Shown: positions 27,787-37,226, numbered from the stretch's first letter. The stretch: 64,000 nucleotides of DNA from Kovacikia minuta CCNUW1 (GCF_020091585.1 NZ_CP083582.1:2170001-2234000), one strand, 5' to 3'. Program-made: numbers and translations. The notes: a model not told the origin generated them from the letters alone.

Positions 27787-28570
27787 GCATAACGTTCCGG
27801 CTGAGCGGCTGCAAGTAGCCTTGAACTCAAGACTAAGATTTCTCGTCAGTCCGCACCAACGCAGTGTGTACGCCCAGCATGGGCGTGAACTCATGGGGTG
27901 AAAGTCCCCTGTCGGAGAACCAACGTCCAAATGATCGAAAAGATCCGAGTGACGCTAACGACTAGCTTAAGGCAAGGGCGTTTCCGCGAGGAAGGGTCTG
28001 AAGGAAGCCAGCGGCAAAGCTGCGAACTGACGAACAGAAACATCATAGAAGGCTGAGATTCCTGTGGCGAGTTGGCACAACACAACAAAGCCTTTTGGTT
28101 CAAGGAACACAGTAAATGATGCAGTGGTGCAGCGACAGTTCACGCTCTTATCTGGGGAGGTCTGCTCAAGAGGCGGTCTGAGTGTCTAAGGGAGTCTGAT
28201 TGAGGTCTAGCTGGAAACGGTTAGGGAGCCACAGAACCCTACGGAAATTGAGGCAGCGCGTCTGGTGGTAACGCTGGGGGTGATTGAGCAGAAGTCGTGC
28301 CGTAGCCATAGTAGCCAAACGCTCATTGTAATGGGTGAGACAGGGTGAAGGGCTGAACTTCAGAGAGCAGGGAGGAGCCGTAAAGCTCGACGTGGCGATG
28401 AACCCGGATGGGGGAGCTAAATTGTCGGCGCTTAATTGCGTAACCAGCCCTAGACACCAATTCCTTGGTATTGGATCGTCTAAACCTTTCTGAGGACGCG
28501 CCCCGTGCGGAGCCGCACGCGGGGTGCCGTGGGGACGGGGAGGGAAAACCTCCCTGTTACCCGATTATGC
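27787..28570 (-). other. attC2, split by an ORF-less group II intron
   Basis: The outer boxes are GCATAAC at 27787-27793 and, beyond the intron, TATGC at 28566-28570. Joined, they give GT+TATGC, the perfect complement of GCATAAC. The inner boxes GGCTGAGCGGCTGCAAGTAGCC and GTCAGTCCGCACCAACGCAG match the other sites. The uninterrupted site is about 84 bp. It lies 3' of the minus-strand NIPSNAP gene. Confidence 0.8.
27866..28565 (+). ncRNA. group II intron, ORF-less, copy A
   Basis: The intron starts GTGTACGCCCAGCATGGGCG, a typical GUGYG-type 5' end with domain I features (ggggtgaaagtcccctg). It ends CCCGAT (AY ending). Domain V is the hairpin at about 28498-28527 (GCGCCCCGTGCGG/CCGCACGCGGGGTGC), and domain VI is ggagggaaaacctccc. 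Compared with the intron starting at 31128, the reverse-transcriptase ORF is missing from domain IV (aacccggatgggggag is followed at once by non-coding sequence). A 700-nt copy with the same length and near-identical sequence lies at 42089-42788. It is spliced and mobilised, if at all, by a protein acting in trans. Confidence 0.9.
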
Positions 28571-28674
28571 CGTTTTTTACGGTCAACTCTCCGTACATCG
28601 ATCGACTTCAGCTTTGTACAGAGCCGTTGAGCTGTTGCTGAAACTAAACTTTCTCCTGACTTAAATTCTGAACT

Positions 28675-29130
28675 TTAGTTCGTCAGCCGTTCGCTTGGGG
28701 AGTAATCTGTCAACTCTAATGTCCGATCTTCAATGCTGCCGACGAGGGAACCATGTGCCTCAGCCGTCACCTCCTTGATCTCCGCCCATTCTTGATCAGC
28801 CATGAATACCGCCCACCGCTCCTTCATCGTTTCTGTGTCAGACCACTCAAGCAGATAAACAAACTCCGTGCGGTTATCGTGCCGAGCTTCCCAGGTCGCC
28901 ACAATCTTGAAGCCGTACCGCGCCATAATCCGCAGTGCATGATCGTGGAATCGTTCGTGAAACGCCGTTTTATTACCGTCGAAGATCTCGTAGATACGCA
29001 GTTGGTGGATGACGCTGCCTGTCGCTTTGAAACTTTTGCTAGGGGTTTGTGAAAGTCCGATAGTGGTGCTCATGACAACAATAAACACGATGACTAGAAC
29101 AACACGCAGAAATGTCTTGGTATGAATCAT
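28675..29130 (-). CDS. NIPSNAP-family protein with signal peptide
   Basis: From ATG at 29130 (MIHTKTFLRVVLVIVFIVVM) the protein has an N-terminal hydrophobic signal with cleavage likely near LSQ-TPS. A NIPSNAP domain follows (VIHQLRIYEIFDGNKTAFHE, HALRIMARYGFKIVATWEAR, EFVYLLEWSDTETMKERWAVFM). The family is a ferredoxin-like alpha+beta fold with no settled biochemical role. AGAGGG precedes the chosen start; an in-frame start at 29151 would overlap the SDR gene. It follows the SDR gene by 10 bp and is probably co-transcribed with it as one cassette. Confidence 0.85.
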   Translation of the reverse strand: MIHTKTFLRVVLVIVFIVVMSTTIGLSQTPSKSFKATGSVIHQLRIYEIFDGNKTAFHERFHDHALRIMARYGFKIVATWEARHDNRTEFVYLLEWSDTETMKERWAVFMADQEWAEIKEVTAEAHGSLVGSIEDRTLELTDYSPSERLTN

Positions 29131-29140
29131 GAATATCCCT

Positions 29141-30016
29141 CTACCTGGCATAGTTGACGTGTTCTGAATAATTCGTACTGACAGTCACCTGCTGCCAAGC
29201 ATCCAAATCTGTTTTGACCCGTTCCAGTTTTTCCTGGATCAGGCTCATGGCATCCGTGCCTAATGCCAGTCTTAGCGGGGGATGAGGACTTTCCACAGCT
29301 TGGATGATGGCTTGCGCTGCTTTAGCAGGATCGCCAGGTTGCTGACCATCCATCTCTTTGAACCACTGCAATGAAGCACCACTCACCGAAGCATAGGCAT
29401 CAATGGATTGCTCAACTGTTGCCAGAGAGCGTCCATTAAAATCGGTGCGAAATGCCCCAGGTTCAATCAAAGTCACTTTCACTCCAAAGGATTCAACCTC
29501 CTTAGCTAGAGCTTCAGATGTACCTTCCAGGGCAAATTTAGCCCCACAGTAGAGGCTGCTTCCGCCAAATCCTACTAACCCTGCTGTGGATGACAGATTT
29601 ACAATGTGACCACTGCCTTGCTGACGCATCACAGGCAAGACCGATTGCATCAGACGGAGTGCCCCAAAGAAATTAGTTTCAAAAAATTGATGTGCCTCAT
29701 CATCACTGACTTCTTCGAGGGCAGCAATCATGCCATGCCCCGCATTGTTGACCAGCACATCAATTCGACCAAAGGTGGCGATCGCAGTATCAATCGCTGC
29801 TTGGACGTCTTGAGGCGATGTTACATCCAGACGGACAGCCTTTGCAGTGTCTGAATAGTGTTCAACTAAAGCGCCAAGTTGCTCTGGTTTGCGAGCAGTC
29901 GCCAGCAGGCGATCGCCTTTCTGCAATACCGCTTCTGCGAGGGCGTGTCCAAACCCGGTTGAGCATCCTGTAATCAACCAAACTTTAGAAGCAATAGGAT
30001 TTTTATCTGAGTTCAT
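29141..30016 (-). CDS. short-chain dehydrogenase/reductase (SDR)
   Basis: The 291-residue enzyme has the classical SDR motifs: TGCSTGFGHALAEAVL (cofactor-binding TGxxxGxG), a conserved Asp in RLDVTSPQ, NNAGHG (NNAG motif), catalytic SSTAGLVG and YCGAKFALEG (YxxxK). It is an NAD(P)-dependent oxidoreductase; the substrate cannot be inferred. It is transcribed divergently from the LysR gene, so the LysR protein probably controls it. The gene contains a few GCGATCGC-like sites, so it may have a cyanobacterial origin despite lying in the cassette. Confidence 0.92.
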   Translation of the reverse strand: MNSDKNPIASKVWLITGCSTGFGHALAEAVLQKGDRLLATARKPEQLGALVEHYSDTAKAVRLDVTSPQDVQAAIDTAIATFGRIDVLVNNAGHGMIAALEEVSDDEAHQFFETNFFGALRLMQSVLPVMRQQGSGHIVNLSSTAGLVGFGGSSLYCGAKFALEGTSEALAKEVESFGVKVTLIEPGAFRTDFNGRSLATVEQSIDAYASVSGASLQWFKEMDGQQPGDPAKAAQAIIQAVESPHPPLRLALGTDAMSLIQEKLERVKTDLDAWQQVTVSTNYSEHVNYAR

Positions 30017-30136
30017 TGGTTCTCTCCAATATCAAGAACAATGAGACGCGCCTCATATCTCTTACGGTAGGAGACAACTATGATGACTGTCCAATATATA
30101 TATGATTGAGATTAATAGGTTAGAGATATAAGTGTC
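30017..30136. promoter_or_regulatory. divergent SDR/LysR promoter region
   Basis: The 120-bp spacer between divergent genes contains AT-rich imperfect palindromes (atctcttacggtaggagac; atatatatgattgag...ttagagatat). The arrangement is that of a LysR regulator binding a T-N11-A site between its own gene and its target. The specific box is not resolved. Confidence 0.45.
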
Positions 30137-31054
30137 ATGGAACTACGGCACCTGCACTACTTCATCACGGTGGCTGAGGAACTTCACTTTAGTCGAGCAG
30201 CAGAGCGGTTGCACATTTCTCAACCCCCGCTCAGCCAGCAGATTCAGAATTTGGAAGATGAACTCGGAGTCAAGCTGTTTGAACGAACCAAGCGGCAAGT
30301 GCATCTAACAGAAGCAGGCAAAGTGTTTTTAGAGCGCTGCTATCTGGTGTTAGCTCAACTCGAACAGGCGATCGCAGTGACCCAACAGATTGGGCGAGGC
30401 GAAGTGGGACAGTTAGCGATCAGCTTTGTTGGTACCGCAATGTTTACGTTACTCCCAGAGATTTTCAGGGTTTTTCGAGAACAGTTTCCGGCGGTAGAAT
30501 TACGATTGCACGAACTGACGACTGCCCAACAAATTCAAGCCCTGTATGACAAACAGATTGATATCGGCATTGTTCGATCTGCCATCAATGAGCCAGGTTT
30601 AAGTGTAGAGTGCTTTTTGCCAGAATCATTAGTCCTAGCGTTGCCAGAAACCCATCCGTTGTCTGCCCAGACTCAAGTGGCTCTCTCCTCATTAGCGAAT
30701 GAATCATTTATCCTATTTCCTGCCACAATGGGACCCGTCTTCTATGAGCAGATTATTGGTAGTTGTCAACAAGCGGGATTTCGTCCGAAAGTGGCTCAAG
30801 AGGCAGTTCAGATGCAGACGATCGTTGGCTTGGTTGCAGCAGGGCTAGGCATTGCAATCGTTCCCGCCTCTTTGCAAAACTTTCCAAGAAGCGGAGTCAT
30901 TTACAGACCCTTAAAGGAGGAGATTCCTAATACTGAACTTTATCTGACTTGGCGGCAGCATGATTCCTCACCAGTAGTCAGAGCATTTCTCAACTTGGCA
31001 CGGAGGATGACACAAGGGGAGTCAACTTGCCAGCCCAATCAGCAATCGGCATAA
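30137..31054 (+). CDS. LysR-family transcriptional regulator
   Basis: The 305-residue regulator starts MELRHLHYFITVAEELHFSR, then AAERLHISQPPLSQQIQNLE, the winged helix-turn-helix typical of the family. It is followed by the linker helix and two Rossmann-like effector-binding subdomains (AISFVGTAMFTLLPEIFRVF, LYDKQIDIGIVR, VGLVAAGLGIAIVPASLQN). It is divergent from the SDR/NIPSNAP pair and likely their regulator. The stop codon TAA (31052-31054) lies inside the GCATAAC core of attC3, so the gene runs exactly to the cassette boundary. It is on the strand opposite to most cassette genes. Confidence 0.93.
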   Translation: MELRHLHYFITVAEELHFSRAAERLHISQPPLSQQIQNLEDELGVKLFERTKRQVHLTEAGKVFLERCYLVLAQLEQAIAVTQQIGRGEVGQLAISFVGTAMFTLLPEIFRVFREQFPAVELRLHELTTAQQIQALYDKQIDIGIVRSAINEPGLSVECFLPESLVLALPETHPLSAQTQVALSSLANESFILFPATMGPVFYEQIIGSCQQAGFRPKVAQEAVQMQTIVGLVAAGLGIAIVPASLQNFPRSGVIYRPLKEEIPNTELYLTWRQHDSSPVVRAFLNLARRMTQGESTCQPNQQSA

Positions 31055-31127
31055 CGGCAAAACGCAGCGGCGGCTAATAACCTTGAACTAAGCACCAGCG
31101 GCTCTCAACCGTCCGCTGCCGTGACGT
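31049..31127 (-). other. attC3 (main part), split by a group II intron
   Basis: GCATAAC (31049-31055), GCAGCGGCGGCTAATAACC and CCGTCCGCTGCCGTGACGT make up the site. The last bases of the core, TAGCC, lie at 41302-41306 after the intron. Total uninterrupted length is about 84 bp. Read on the minus strand the first box is GGCTAAC, the complement of the GTTAGCC that opens the BrnTA cassette at 42009-42015. Confidence 0.78.
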
Positions 31128-31638
31128 GTGTACGCCCAGCATGGGCGTGATCTAATGGGGTGAAAGTCCCCTGTGGTGGAACCAGCGTCCAAATGAACCC
31201 AAAAGTTCCGAGTGACGATAACCACTAGCTTAAGGCAAGGGTACTCTCGCGAGGGAGTGTCTGGAGGAAGCCAGCGGCAAACCGACGAGCCGACGAACAG
31301 AAATGTCATAGAAGGCGAAGACCCCTGGGTGAGTTGGCACAACACAACGAAACCCTCGATTCAAGGGGCATCGTAAATGATGCGGTTGCGGCGGGACAGA
31401 TCACGTTCTTATCTGGGGAGGTCTGTCTGGTTGCGGTTTGGGTGACTATGGGAGTCTGATTGAGGTCTCGCGGGAAACGGCGAGGGAGCCACAGAACCCT
31501 AACGTCATTGAGACAGCGCCCTTGAGAGTAATTTCGAGGGGACACCGGACAGAAGTCAGCAGAAGCCATAGTAGTTCCTCAAGAACGAAGGGCTGAACAT
31601 GAACGAACTAGGTCGGAGCCTACAACTCAAGCGCATCC

Positions 31639-31938
31639 ATGAACCCGGATGGGGGAGATGGCGTTTGGCGTGCTGACAGAGAGCCAGCCTTAGACAACCT
31701 GATGGCGCGAATCTTAGAGCGCGACAATGTGAAACGAGCCTGGGAACGAGTGAAATCGAACAAAGGTGCACCCGGCAGTGCCGGGATGACCTTAAGCGAT
31801 TTTCCGGCCTATGCCCGCGAGCATTGGGGCGAGATTCGCCAATCCCTAATGGATGGCAGTTACCAACCGCGCCCCGTGCGACGGGTGGTCATTCCCAAGC
31901 CGCACGGCAAGGGAGAACGAAAGTTGGGTGTGCCGACG
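31639..31938 (+). pseudogene. group II intron reverse transcriptase/maturase, N-terminal fragment
   Basis: The fragment reads MNPDGGDGVWRADREPALDN, LMARILERDNVKRAWERVKS, NKGAPGSAGMTLSDFP and VRRVVIPKPHGKGERKLGVPT. This is the RT0-RT1 part of an LtrA-like protein. After GVPT the frame enters foreign DNA and stops within a dozen codons. The remainder lies at 40007-41019. Confidence 0.9.
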
Positions 31939-32069
31939 ATACGTTCATATTGCACCTCCTTCAATAAGTCTTGAGAATCTGAGCTAGCTGCTGCTGGTTA
32001 CTGCAACTACCGTAAATGAGATCGCACGGATGGACGGAAACCAATCAAAATGATTTTCAAAGTTCTGAC

Positions 32070-33379
32070 TCACTCTGGTTTGAGTGGAACACGACAAATC
32101 TTTTGCCGTAGCGTTTGTAGAACCTCCGGCGTGACTGTATGCCACCAAGGTCCGTGGGGAGTTTCTCGCATGGCAGGGACAACTCCCTGCTCCCGCCAAT
32201 AATGAATCGTATTAATTCCCACCCCCAATTCCTGGGCAAGGGCACGGGTGGAATAACAACCATCTTCACGAATTCCTAAATGAAATGCAACGCGATTATC
32301 ACTTTCAGGCTTCGGAATTTTGAACTTCAATCGAATCCAGGCAACGGAAGAAGCTGTAAATGAACGGCCTGTTGCGCTCGTTAACCCTCTTTCGTTCAAA
32401 GCATCAGCAATTGCATCATCTGTCCTTCCATAGGCTAATTCACGAACGGCTTGAATCACTCTCTCTGGTGTTCCTAAACGTTGTTGAATTGTCGGTCGTT
32501 TAGTCGTTACTTCAGTTGTACTTCCTGTATGCCAAAGTAACTGAATTTTTGTGCTACGTTCTGGTTTGTCAATTGGTATTAATGCAATTTGTTTGACTAA
32601 TAATCCTAACATTTCTTTTCGTTCTTGTACTGTCGTTGTTGGTGCTTGCCAAATTGTAGGGAGATCTTGAGCAAGTTGTAGAATCTGCTGACGTTGTATA
32701 TCCGATAGCTCTAATCGTTGTACTCGCTGAGCTTGCACATAAGCTTGTTCTAATTGTGCAACCTCTTGCAGTTTTTCATTCCAACGTTTTTCTAACGTTC
32801 GAGCAACTAGACGGTTTTCGGGTTCTACTGCATCAAACTGACGCTCGGCTCGTTGGGCTTCATACCGTACTCGCTCTAAGCGCAGTTGCCATTGTCGGTG
32901 CTGTTGTTGGGTAGTCTGTTCTAGCTCCTCCAGTACGGACAGAGACAAATTGAGTTGACTGACTGTGACCGCTTCTAACACATGTTCAGTGACAGCGACT
33001 TCAATCGCAGCTCCTGCAACACTCCAACAAATTCCATAATCGCCATCCTTCTGTCGGCGTTGGTCACACTGGTAAGTGACCCGTTTTCCACCCTGACCGT
33101 GATAGCGCGGACTCATCCGTCGTCCACATTTACCACAAATAATTAAGCCTTGCAGCAGCGCCATGCCCTCACGAGCACTTCCCTGCCGTCCCTCTGGACT
33201 CAAGGCAACATTGTTGCGCTGTAGTTGAGATTCGTTATCCAAAAATTGCTCCCAACTCAGGTAAGCCGGATGCGTATTGTGAATCACAACGCGCCATTGG
33301 TCACGGGGCAGTTGTTGCGTCCTGAGCCGAGTTACTTGCCCAGCTTCAATGATGGGTTGAGAGCGGCGTCTGCCATATA
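32070..33379 (-). pseudogene. large serine recombinase, C-terminal part
   Basis: The frame runs from the edge of the IS5-type element. It begins VYGRRRSQPIIEAGQVTRLR and then contains the Recombinase and zinc-ribbon domains (GLIICGKCGRRMSPRYHGQG, with CDQRRQKDG). A coiled-coil follows (ELEQTTQQQHRQWQLRLERV), and the C-terminal DNA-binding part includes a second helix-turn-helix (LAQELGVGINTIHYWREQGV). The N-terminal catalytic resolvase domain is missing from this fragment and from the next one. Such recombinases move elements or phages by site-specific integration. It is inactive here. Confidence 0.85.
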
Positions 33380-34313
33380 GAACCCATTTGGGATCTATAT
33401 AATGGTGAATGAAGGCATCTATAATCCTCTAATTTAACGGCTATGGCATATTCGAGCAGTCTCACTGATGCAGAATGGGAAATTCTTGAACCGCTGTTGC
33501 CTCAGATATTACCCAAGAAGAAACGGACCCGACCCTGCGATTGGACGAAGCGGGAGATCATTGATGGCATCCTTTATCAACTCAAGAACGGTTGCAATTG
33601 GGAAGACTTACCCAAAGACTTACCTCCCTACTCGACGGTGTATTGGCACTACAAGCAGTGGCGGGAAGCTGGGGTGATCGAGAAACTGATGGGAGTATTG
33701 CATGGACAGGTGCGGGAACAGGTTAAAAAAAAGCCCAAATGGACGAGGTTAATCATCATTGACTCGCAAGCGGTGAAGAATACTTGCAATGCCAGTGTAG
33801 ACTCAAAGGGCTTCTGTTTTTACAAAGCGACCAATGGGATTAAAAGGCACCTGGCTGTTGATACGCTTGGGTTTCCCTTTTTCACTCATTGCACAAAAGC
33901 TGATGTTTCCGATGATCTGGGATTGCTTGAGATGTTGACGCTCAACATTGACTATTTCAAGTCAAAACCTGTTAACATTCCCAAGATTACCATCTTGCTC
34001 GACCACGGCTATCACATTGATGCTTTGATTGAAGCATTGGAGCAGGTTTATCCTCAAATTATGACGAAAATCAGGTTTGAGCGTTCAACCAAACCCTCGA
34101 AACAAGAGAAAGCAGCGCAAGGAAAATCTGGATTTGTCCCAGCAGTCGCAAGATGGGTCATCGAACGATCCAATGCTTGGATGGAGCGGTGTAAAAGTTT
34201 GGTTAAAAACTTTGAGCGCACCCTATCTCATGCGGAAACTAAGATTAACCTCTGCTTTGTCAGGCTAATGCTGAAGCGGCTTGCAGCTACTTCCTGAGAT
34301 CTCAAATGGGTTC
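33380..34313 (+). mobile_element. IS5-family insertion sequence
   Basis: The inverted repeats are GAACCCATTTGGGATCT at 33380 and AGATCTCAAATGGGTTC ending at 34313. Both ends carry TATA (33376-33379, 34314-34317) as a 4-bp target duplication. Removing the element and one TATA restores the recombinase frame (ACT TAT GTA TAT GGC AGA, TYVYGR). Length is 934 bp. Confidence 0.9.
33443..34297 (+). CDS. IS5-family transposase
   Basis: The 284-residue protein starts with the DUF4096-type N-terminal domain (SLTDAEWEILEPLLPQ, IIDGILYQLKNGCNWEDLP). The DDE core follows: RLIIIDSQAVKNT has the first Asp, KGFCFYKATNGIKRHLAVDT comes next, ITILLDHGYHIDAL has the second Asp, and WVIERSNAWMERCKSLVKNF carries the YREK-like Glu region. 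The frame is complete and matches IS5-group elements common in cyanobacteria. The element is inserted in the serine recombinase gene. Confidence 0.9.
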   Translation: MAYSSSLTDAEWEILEPLLPQILPKKKRTRPCDWTKREIIDGILYQLKNGCNWEDLPKDLPPYSTVYWHYKQWREAGVIEKLMGVLHGQVREQVKKKPKWTRLIIIDSQAVKNTCNASVDSKGFCFYKATNGIKRHLAVDTLGFPFFTHCTKADVSDDLGLLEMLTLNIDYFKSKPVNIPKITILLDHGYHIDALIEALEQVYPQIMTKIRFERSTKPSKQEKAAQGKSGFVPAVARWVIERSNAWMERCKSLVKNFERTLSHAETKINLCFVRLMLKRLAATS

Positions 34314-34611
34314 TATACATAAGTACCGGTGTAAGTCGGATTATGCAGGATGGCTAAGATACGCCCGAGATTTAAGCTGCCCCAACGTAACACTCCAATG
34401 CTACCAGCTTCCCAAACTCGTCTGGGAAATGGAATCTGCTGTTGAGCAAAGTAGCTCATGACTTTGAATGCAGTTCCCAGTCGTCGAAATTGCTCAAACA
34501 ACAGTTGGATCGTCGCAACGACTCCCTCATCGGGGTCAAGCACCAATTGACCACTGTTGTCGTACACATAACCCGTCGGAGGAGCACAGCGAAGCTCCCC
34601 TTTATTAGACC
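34314..34611 (-). pseudogene. large serine recombinase, middle fragment
   Basis: The minus-strand frame contains NKGELRCAPPTGYVYDNSGQ, LVLDPDEGVVATIQLLFEQF and LGRILAILHNPTYTGTYV. This is the linker and start of the Recombinase domain that directly precede the 32070-33379 part. The resolvase catalytic domain that should precede NKGELRC is absent. It is cut at the boundary of the next insertion sequence, which has no target duplication, so it was probably lost in a deletion. Confidence 0.85.
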
Positions 34612-35612
34612 TGTTGGGAAATAAGGGATAATAATCGGCAGTTGGTTGATGCTCTACCCATGCTGAACTTAGAACGCATTTTTCGGGATGACCGTTTGTT
34701 GCGGGCAATGACAGGACTCAATCGCAAAGCATTTGAGAACCTATTGCCTAGTTTCAATGAGGCTTACCAGCAAAGTCGGAGTAACCCCGAAGTTGTGCGT
34801 AAACGTGCCCCTGGAGGAGGGCGAAAAGCAACCTTACGAACCAGTCGCGACAAGTTGTTTTACATTTTGTTGTACTGCAAATGCTATCCCACCTTCGACT
34901 TAATGAGTGTGTTGTTTGACTTTGACCGTTCCTGTGCATGGGACTGGGTCCATGGTCTGCTCCCGGTTTTGGAGCAGGCATTAGGGCACAAGCAGGTGCT
35001 TCCCGAGCGTAAGGTGCGGAGCATGGAAGAATTTCTAGAACGCTTTCCAGAGGTGAAAGAAGTAATTTTCCACGGGACGGAGCGTCCCGTGCAACGACCC
35101 AAAGACCCCGACAAACAAAAAGAGCATTACTCTGGCAAAAAGAAACGCCATACCCGTAAGCACATCACAGGCAGTACGCGAAAAAAGCGAGTTATCCTCT
35201 TGACGAAGGCGAGAGCTGGCAAAATTCATGACAAACGACAATTAGACGAAGAAGACTTGGTCGGCAACATTCCCGATGAAGTCGCGATCGAAGGAGATTT
35301 GGGCTTTCAAGGATTACAGAATGAGTTTGATAACGTTCATTTGCCGCACAAGAAACCCAGGGGGAAGGAATTAAGCGAACAACAGAAGCAGGAGAACCGA
35401 GAGTTCAGTCGTCAACGGGTTGCCTGTGAACATGCCCATGCAGGCATCAAGCGGTATCGTTCGGTGACAGATGTATACCGCAATCGTGTGCCTGATTTCG
35501 ATGACCGCTTAATGCTGAATGCAGCAGGTTTGTGGAACTTGTATCTGGATGCAGCCTAAGTTTGGAGGAAAATCGGAAAACCCTGTACCAAAGCTGGTTT
35601 TATTTCCCAACA
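34612..35612 (+). mobile_element. IS5-like insertion sequence with DDE_Tnp_4 transposase
   Basis: TGTTGGGAAATAA at the left and TTATTTCCCAACA at the right are the inverted repeats; the element is about 1001 bp. The flanks (gacc / actct) do not match. Together with the loss of the recombinase N terminus this suggests an adjacent deletion. Confidence 0.82.
34660..35559 (+). CDS. transposase with HTH_Tnp_4 and DDE_Tnp_4 domains
   Basis: The protein has an N-terminal helix-turn-helix region (RAMTGLNRKAFENLLPSFNE, ...DLMSVLFDFDRSCAWDWVHG). The catalytic part includes EVIFHGTERPVQRPKDPDKQ, KEHYSGKKKRHTRKHI, IEGDLGFQGLQNEFDNV and ACEHAHAGIKRYRSV. This is the IS5-related ISL2-like pattern. The ATG at 34660 (MLNLERIFRDDRLL) is preferred over a TTG six codons earlier. 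The frame is intact. Confidence 0.87.
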   Translation: MLNLERIFRDDRLLRAMTGLNRKAFENLLPSFNEAYQQSRSNPEVVRKRAPGGGRKATLRTSRDKLFYILLYCKCYPTFDLMSVLFDFDRSCAWDWVHGLLPVLEQALGHKQVLPERKVRSMEEFLERFPEVKEVIFHGTERPVQRPKDPDKQKEHYSGKKKRHTRKHITGSTRKKRVILLTKARAGKIHDKRQLDEEDLVGNIPDEVAIEGDLGFQGLQNEFDNVHLPHKKPRGKELSEQQKQENREFSRQRVACEHAHAGIKRYRSVTDVYRNRVPDFDDRLMLNAAGLWNLYLDAA

Positions 35613-35854
35613 ACTCTAATGGAATAGGATCGCGTTGAGATCAAAAGCAAGGTGTAAATTGCGACCGTCGAAAATGCCAATTAAAATTGCTGTACTCCTT
35701 GAATGGACTCAAGTTGGACTAAAGTCGAGTAGTACAGGGGCGAAAAGGCAGCAAAAAGTAGTGAACTGGAATTGCAAAAGCCCGTTAGCACGAGGGACTT
35801 CTGCATTGATAGCAGAGTACCGAGCAGAAATGAGATTTGATTGCGGATGCTGAT
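35613..35854. other. spacer between insertion sequences
   Basis: The spacer has one short plus-strand frame with no recognisable motifs and no matching IS21 end. It probably contains the remains of the left end of the IS21 element and of the deleted region. Confidence 0.4.
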
Positions 35855-36643
35855 TTAAGTTGAGTGGGTGCGTGAAATTGCGGTTTGTTTGCGAAAACTC
35901 TCGGTTTGCATCTCGATAATGGTCGCGTGATGAATTAAGCGATCTATAGCAGCGACGGTCATCATCGAATCGGTAAAGATGCTATCCCACTGACTAAACG
36001 GCTGATTTGCCGTAATCAGGAGACTACGCCGCTCATAGCGATGGGCAATCAGTTCAAACAAGACAGAGGTTTCTGCCTCTGATTTTTTGACATAGCCTAA
36101 GTCATCAATGATGAGCAGATCGTACTTATCGAGTTTGACCAGCATTGCGGGCAATTGTAATTGCAGCTTGGCTTGCTGAAGTTGCTGCACCAAAGTGGTT
36201 GCAGGCAGAAACTTGACCCACTTGCCTAGTTCTATCATCGAGCGCCCCAATGCAGAACTGACGTGCGTTTTCCCGGTTCCACTGGGTCCAAATATCAAAA
36301 TATTCGAGGCATTCTGTAACCAAGTCGTCGATTCGGCAAATTGCATCACCACCGCTGGATTGAGCGTGGGGACATGAGCAAACTCAAAATTAGACCAGGA
36401 TTTTCCGTAGGGCAATTGCGCTTCTTTGAGCGCGCGGGCAATGCGAGCTTGGTCGCGCCGGTTCGCTTCCCCTTCTGCCAGTGCCAACAGGAATTGAGCG
36501 TAGCTCCAGTTCTCCTGGGTGGCTTGATGTTCGACCGCTTGCCAGTCGGACAGGAAGTGGCCGAGTTTGAGGCGTTTGAGCACGCTCGTCAGGGACTGAT
36601 GCGGGCTCGACGGGGGCTGGAGATTGCTGGAAGAGTTGGTCAT
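35855..36643 (-). CDS. istB: IS21 helper ATPase IstB
   Basis: IstB is an AAA+ ATPase that assists the IS21 transposase. Walker A is NILIFGPSGTGKTHVSSALG, Walker B is YDLLIIDDLGYVKKSEAE, and sensor-like TANQPFSQWDSIF follows. The start is MTNSSSNLQPPSSPHQSL at 36643; a frame starting ten codons earlier overlaps istA. The gene is similar to the istB at 56975 but clearly diverged. It is apparently intact although its istA is disrupted. Confidence 0.9.
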   Translation of the reverse strand: MTNSSSNLQPPSSPHQSLTSVLKRLKLGHFLSDWQAVEHQATQENWSYAQFLLALAEGEANRRDQARIARALKEAQLPYGKSWSNFEFAHVPTLNPAVVMQFAESTTWLQNASNILIFGPSGTGKTHVSSALGRSMIELGKWVKFLPATTLVQQLQQAKLQLQLPAMLVKLDKYDLLIIDDLGYVKKSEAETSVLFELIAHRYERRSLLITANQPFSQWDSIFTDSMMTVAAIDRLIHHATIIEMQTESFRKQTAISRTHST

Positions 36644-37158
36644 AGCTGGAGAGTTCGTGCTGCACGGAGGCAACGTCGGGTATCGGTAAGGTTTGCATGC
36701 GGTTGAATTGGTGTTGGAGACGATGGAGGGTGAAGGTGCCAGCGGCTAGTTCGGTTTTGAGATAGTTCGCCACTTCGACTTCTCGGTCTTGAGTGGCGGC
36801 GATATAGAGCGCTTCAACCATCCAACGCGCCGCCGTATCAGGCTCAGCACTGCGTTTCATCTGTTGCCAAAGCTCACGCCAGTCCGCATCTGGTAGCAAG
36901 TCCTCTTGCCACTGGCAATAGAGAAAGGCTCTCGGCTTGCGGCGTAAGCTTTCGACGACATGACGATAGTTGATGCAGCGTGCGCGTCGAACCGCGGCAC
37001 TGCCATGCACATGGATTCGAGGTAGTTCGACGACTTCGGTGCTGCCCACAAAGCCCACGATCCGGTCATGATAGAGATGGAGCGTCAGGTGCTGCCCAAT
37101 CAGGCGAGACGGCACACTGTAAAGGATGCAGCGCACACTGATGGTACTGTGGGCACTG
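36390..37158 (-). pseudogene. istA: IS21 transposase IstA, C-terminal fragment
   Basis: The frame from the IS3 boundary reads AHSTISVRCILYSVPSRLIG, with DRIVGFVGSTEVVELPRIHV and RCINYRHVVESLRRKPRAFL, the mu-transposase C-terminal part of IstA. It stays open through the first 254 bp of istB to a stop at 36390. Homology ends near the start of istB. IS3 separates it from the catalytic domain. Confidence 0.82.
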
Positions 37159-37226
37159 CCCTCTGTGACAATATGGATGAGACACCTGACCACTTTCAAA
37201 TTACTGTCTAGTTCAGGTGAACTTCT

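Noticed and set aside
27891-28103. 70-codon frame inside the ORF-less intron (also at 42114-42326 and a related one at 31088-31345)
   Set aside because: It lies antisense to structured intron domains and is repeated only because the intron is repeated.
35635-35853. 72-codon plus-strand frame between insertion sequences
   Set aside because: No motifs, atypical composition, and located in a spacer of IS remains.
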